NCBI GenBank assembly: GCA_030152585.1
Contig: JASLJC010000014.1
Span: 1 to 9,359, forward strand
Source: Savagea sp.
Lineage (GTDB): Bacteria; Bacillota; Bacilli; Bacillales_A; Planococcaceae
Length of the DNA stretch: 9,359 nt
Direction of reading: 5' to 3'
Shown here: positions 6,539 through 9,359 of the stretch, in pieces
How positions within the stretch are numbered: the stretch's first letter is position 1
Layout of the letters: every line of letters starts with the position of its first letter
Position numbers and translations under genes: made by a program
Notes under the pieces: model-generated
What the model saw: only the letters and a program-made list of their open reading frames with translations
Database searches by the model: none
Told to the model about the DNA's origin: nothing

Positions 6539-7126
6539 CTAAGTGTCAGTTCGATACGTTTTTAATATTACTTGTAAACGAGACACTTCTTTTTTTATTT
6601 TTTCTTCTGACCAAAACCCTTCCTTTATTGCTCGTAACTCCTCATTTTGTAATGCATGAAATAGTAGCTGTTTCGTTTCATATGCTTTTACAAGTAATCG
6701 GTAGTATTGAATAGTTTTCGAGGCCATTTTCGGAGACTCCATTGTTAAAGGTAAAAATTGCTGTTCAATCATTTTTTCGTATTCATACAAAAATTGCTGA
6801 TCGATCGGATATTGTTGTTGAATATTATATCGTCCTAATTTGTCATAAATAACTACTTCTTGAGGCGCATATAACATTTCATAAGCGATGGCGTCTCGTT
6901 TTTTTAATCTTTCATACCACGTCGTTTCATCATAAGCGAACCATTCCCACATCTCGTCTTGTTCATGACTTGGAAATGGAACGCCGTCTCGATAAACGAT
7001 TCGTAAGTCGATATCAGAATGAGCATTTTCTGTTCGAAAAAGATACGAACCGCTAACGATTACATAACGAAGCGCTGTCCAATCAATTGACCGTTTGTTG
7101 AAATATGCCATTATAGATCGTTTCAT
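6539..7126 (-). CDS. Nucleotidyltransferase-fold protein of the YcgL/RlaP type
   Basis: The 195-residue product has the polymerase-beta-type nucleotidyltransferase signature: GSYLF at residues 26-30 and DID at 38-40, giving G-S-(x)10-D-x-D with two metal-binding aspartates. It continues with AYDETTWYERLKKRDAIAYE and MLYAP, a pattern I know from the predicted nucleotidyltransferase family that includes B. subtilis YcgL and RNA-ligase-associated RlaP. In that family a helical region with a lineage-specific pattern follows, as here at about 125-190. The enzymes are expected to transfer a nucleotide to an RNA, protein or small molecule; the substrate is unknown. ATG 7126 is preceded by AAAGGAAG at about 6 nt; Met6 is an alternative start. 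It diverges from the HD gene with a 63-nt gap and converges on the ATP-grasp gene. Confidence 0.78.
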   Translation of the reverse strand: MKRSIMAYFNKRSIDWTALRYVIVSGSYLFRTENAHSDIDLRIVYRDGVPFPSHEQDEMWEWFAYDETTWYERLKKRDAIAYEMLYAPQEVVIYDKLGRYNIQQQYPIDQQFLYEYEKMIEQQFLPLTMESPKMASKTIQYYRLLVKAYETKQLLFHALQNEELRAIKEGFWSEEKIKKEVSRLQVILKTYRTDT

Positions 7127-7189
7127 TTACTTCTTCCTTTACCCATTTTATCATTTCATCTAGTATATAGAAAAAAGGAGTGCTTTTAT
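7127..7189. promoter_or_regulatory. Short divergent promoter region between nucleotidyltransferase and HD genes
   Basis: The 63-nt gap must hold both start regions. On the minus strand GATAAAATG gives a -10-like TAAAAT about 25 nt before the nucleotidyltransferase start. On the plus strand TAGTATATAG precedes the AAAAAAGGAG ribosome site (7171-7180) of the HD gene. No clear -35 boxes were found, so assignments are tentative. Confidence 0.3.
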
Positions 7190-7972
7190 ATGATTACATT
7201 TCCTCACGACTTATTTCCACGTCCTATTGAAGGTTCGCTCGAACAAGAATTGTTTTTTTATTTGCAACAACTCCGCGCACCTTATGCTCAGTGGGCTCGT
7301 CGCTATTATAAACCGATACGTGACGTTTTCATCGAATCGTATGCAACGGATCGTTCTCACGTCGTCTCTCATCACGCTACTCCAGGAGGTTTATTGCAAC
7401 ATACTGTTGAAACGATGCGTATTACCTGGTGCCTTTTTTCACTTTCCGAAAAAGAACGTACGGCACTTTTACACCGTTTATTTCAACGCTATTATGAAAC
7501 AATTTGGTCTTTACGTCTTCATTCTGAAAAACATCTTCTTGCGAAATTTGAAGAGCATGACCGTTTTTTTGAAGAAACCGTTACACGTATGACGACACTT
7601 CATTTCTCTTCTATCGACAAAGATGTCGTCTTACTGACACTTTTTTTACACGATAGTGCTAAAGTAATCGAGCATCCACCTCATTCTACTTTAGCTCATT
7701 ATTTCCCTTGGTCTTTTCAGGAAGAACTACCGCAACATACATTAGCGCTCGGACATGTTTCACTCGGGCTTGCACACATTTATTATTCATTACGACAAGA
7801 TCCTTCAATACGAGATGGTACTTTTGTTTCTTCTCTTTTATCAGCTATTGCAGCACACCATGGAAAAAAAGAATGGGGCGCTCCAATTACTCCTTCTTTT
7901 CCAGAGGCGTATGTCGTACATTTTGCCGATTATATAAGCGGAAAGTGGGGCATTACAAACGAGATCGACTAA
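7190..7972 (+). CDS. HD-domain phosphohydrolase resembling the HD part of YhaM
   Basis: The 260-residue protein carries metal-binding HD-superfamily motifs in order: HHATPGGLLQHT (61-72), LFLHDSAK with the His154-Asp155 pair, GHVSLG (188-193), AAHHGKKEWGAP (221-232) and PEAYVVHFADYIS (238-250) with Asp247. The order and spelling are close to the HD domain of YhaM-type 3'-5' exoribonucleases (HHxxLGGLLEHT, LHDxGK, GHI, HHG, PEAxxLHxxD). The N-terminal nucleic-acid-binding OB domain of YhaM is missing, so it is a free-standing HD protein. A segment of about 45 residues (roughly 80-140) between the first His motif and the HD pair looks like an insertion. ATG 7190 follows AAAGGAG at 9 nt. Phosphodiester or phosphomonoester hydrolysis of a nucleotide or RNA is the family expectation; the substrate is not evident. 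Confidence 0.85.
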   Translation: MITFPHDLFPRPIEGSLEQELFFYLQQLRAPYAQWARRYYKPIRDVFIESYATDRSHVVSHHATPGGLLQHTVETMRITWCLFSLSEKERTALLHRLFQRYYETIWSLRLHSEKHLLAKFEEHDRFFEETVTRMTTLHFSSIDKDVVLLTLFLHDSAKVIEHPPHSTLAHYFPWSFQEELPQHTLALGHVSLGLAHIYYSLRQDPSIRDGTFVSSLLSAIAAHHGKKEWGAPITPSFPEAYVVHFADYISGKWGITNEID

Positions 7973-7980
7973 ATAATAAT

Positions 7981-8015
7981 GAAACCCGTCTTCGGTATAA
8001 CCGAAAACGGGTTTC
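7981..8015. terminator. Bidirectional terminator between HD gene and valS
   Basis: A 16-bp inverted repeat with one C-A mismatch (7981-7996 with 8000-8015) closes on a 3-nt loop. It sits 8 nt after the HD stop and 15 nt beyond the valS stop. On the minus strand the stem is followed by ATTATTATTT, a reasonable U-rich tail for valS; the plus-strand tail TCTCTAT is weaker. Confidence 0.8.
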
Positions 8016-8030
8016 TCTATCTATAATATG

Positions 8031-9359
8031 TTACATTTGTTTCAATTCTTCGATTTGACGTGCCACCGCTTCGTATTTCGCAACGTAATCCAATTCTTTT
8101 TGTCGTTCCATCTCGACAACTTTTTCTGGAGCATTATTTACGAATCCTTCATTTGAAAGTTTACCGCGGACGAGTTTTACTTCACTTTCCCATTTTTTCA
8201 ACTCTTTTTCAAGTCGTTGAATTTCTTCTTCAACGTTGATGAGTCCTTCAAGTGGTAAGAAGATTTCTGCTCCTGTAACAACTGCACTCATCACTTGACC
8301 TGGAAGCTCTACATCTGTAGCGATTACAAGTGATGACGGATTACAGAATCGTTCGATATATGCACGGTTTTCTTCCAATACAGTGACTGTCGCTTCGTCT
8401 TTCGCTTGAATGAGCATCGGTACTTCTTTACTCATCGGCGTATCTACTTCTGCCCGAATATTACGTACAGCATGAATAAGTGCTGTTAATAATTCCATAT
8501 CTTTTGAACGTTCTTCATTCGTGAGAGATGAATCAACAGTCGGCCACGGTGCAACCGTAATCGATTCACCTTCATGCGGTAAGTTTTGCCAAATTTCTTC
8601 TGTAATAAATGGCATCATCGGGTGTAATAAACGCATCGTATTATCAAACACGTAAGCGAGTACAGAACGTGTCATCTGCTTAGCTTCTTCGTCTTCTCCG
8701 TAAAGTGGGAGTTTCGCCATTTCAATATACCAGTCGCAAAGGTCATCCCAAATGAAGTTGTATAATGCACGACCAACTTCACCGAACTCATATTTGTCAG
8801 AAAGGTTCGTAACTGTTTCAATCGTTTCGTTGAGACGTGTTAAAATCCAATCGTCTGCTACTGAACGTTTACCGTCTAAATTAATTTCTTCATACGTCAT
8901 ACCGTCCATATTCATTAAAGCGAAGCGTGATGCGTTCCAAATTTTGTTCGCAAAGTTCCAAATCGCTTCAACTTTTTCTGTTGAATAACGTAAGTCTTGA
9001 CCTGGTGCAGAGCCTGTTGCTAAGAAGTAACGTAATGCGTCTGCGCCGTATTCATCAATGACATCCATCGGATCGACACCGTTACCGAGTGATTTACTCA
9101 TTTTTCGACCGTCTTCTGCACGAACGAGTCCGTGAATGAGGACGTCTTTAAACGGACGCTCTTCTGTAAATTCAAGCGCTTGGAAAATCATACGTGATAC
9201 CCAGAAGAAGATGATGTCATAACCTGTCACGAGGGCATCTGTTGGGTAATAACGTTTGAACATTTCGCTATCTGTATTCGGCCAATCGAGTGTTGAAAAT
9301 GGCCAAAGTGCACTTGAGAACCATGTATCTAATACGTCTGAATCTTGCGTCCAGTTTTC
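8031..9359 (-). CDS. valS: Valyl-tRNA synthetase, C-terminal half (5' part beyond window)
   Basis: ValS charges tRNA-Val in the cytoplasm. The frame is open from base 9359 to TAA at 8031-8033 (442 residues), about half of the usual 880. The visible part begins in the catalytic domain with DVLDTWFSSALWPFS, continues through FFWVSRM and the class I KMSKS motif (codons at 9090-9104, in DGRKMSKSLGNGVDP), then the helical anticodon-binding domain (WILTRLNETI, LYNFIWDDLCDWYIE, MMPFITEEIWQ). It ends in the charged C-terminal coiled coil typical of ValS (from about 8270 to 8034), which contacts the tRNA elbow. An ATG at 9263 is internal and not the start. Any upstream T-box leader would lie outside the window. 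A hairpin terminator follows the stop. No lesions were seen. Confidence 0.97.
   Translation of the reverse strand, partial: ENWTQDSDVLDTWFSSALWPFSTLDWPNTDSEMFKRYYPTDALVTGYDIIFFWVSRMIFQALEFTEERPFKDVLIHGLVRAEDGRKMSKSLGNGVDPMDVIDEYGADALRYFLATGSAPGQDLRYSTEKVEAIWNFANKIWNASRFALMNMDGMTYEEINLDGKRSVADDWILTRLNETIETVTNLSDKYEFGEVGRALYNFIWDDLCDWYIEMAKLPLYGEDEEAKQMTRSVLAYVFDNTMRLLHPMMPFITEEIWQNLPHEGESITVAPWPTVDSSLTNEERSKDMELLTALIHAVRNIRAEVDTPMSKEVPMLIQAKDEATVTVLEENRAYIERFCNPSSLVIATDVELPGQVMSAVVTGAEIFLPLEGLINVEEEIQRLEKELKKWESEVKLVRGKLSNEGFVNNAPEKVVEMERQKELDYVAKYEAVARQIEELKQM

Noticed and set aside
7227..8058. Other-frame open reading frames within the HD gene and over the terminator
   Set aside because: The HD motifs occupy the main frame; the others are rich in Phe, Cys and Arg, lack proper starts, and one runs through the terminator hairpin.
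8752..8988. Plus-strand open frame inside valS
   Set aside because: It is antisense to the conserved anticodon-binding domain, with no start signal.

Overview
The window is low-GC Firmicutes DNA, most likely from the Bacillales. The support is strong AGGAGG-type ribosome binding sites, TTG and GTG starts, the protein families present, and the presence of both valS and folC, which are neighbours in Bacillus subtilis next to the prepilin peptidase gene comC. I cannot name a genus. No tRNA, rRNA, CRISPR array or insertion sequence was seen, and no gene-free stretch exceeds 300 bases.

Left part (1-3480): a partial minus-strand gene for a secreted VanW/YoaR-like protein diverges from a three-gene plus-strand operon of prepilin-like proteins. 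The three carry class III (prepilin peptidase) signals and overlap head to tail. Their order resembles the minor pilin or pseudopilin sets I-J-K and PilV-W-X: two proteins with Glu5, then a large one without it. The stretch looks more AT-rich than the rest (18 G+C of 60 at 1741-1800, against 28 of 60 at 9061-9120).

Middle (3481-6520): folC on the minus strand converges on the pilin operon across a shared hairpin that contains the folC stop codon. Diverging from folC are two consecutive RimK-like ATP-grasp genes. The first appears damaged: where the start should be it has ATC, and one base seems to be missing near 5510, so the C-terminal metal-binding part lies in another frame. Its restored frame ends in an ATGA overlap with the second, intact gene.

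Right part (6521-9359): a minus-strand nucleotidyltransferase of the YcgL/RlaP type diverges from a plus-strand HD-domain hydrolase resembling the HD part of YhaM exoribonuclease. The 3' half of valS (valyl-tRNA synthetase) enters from the right edge on the minus strand. Hairpins between each convergent pair look like bidirectional terminators.

Together this is a housekeeping neighbourhood (valS, folC) with four accessory genes between the two, and a surface or pilus module beyond folC. The least understood parts are the ATP-grasp pair and the pilin trio with its divergent VanW-like partner.
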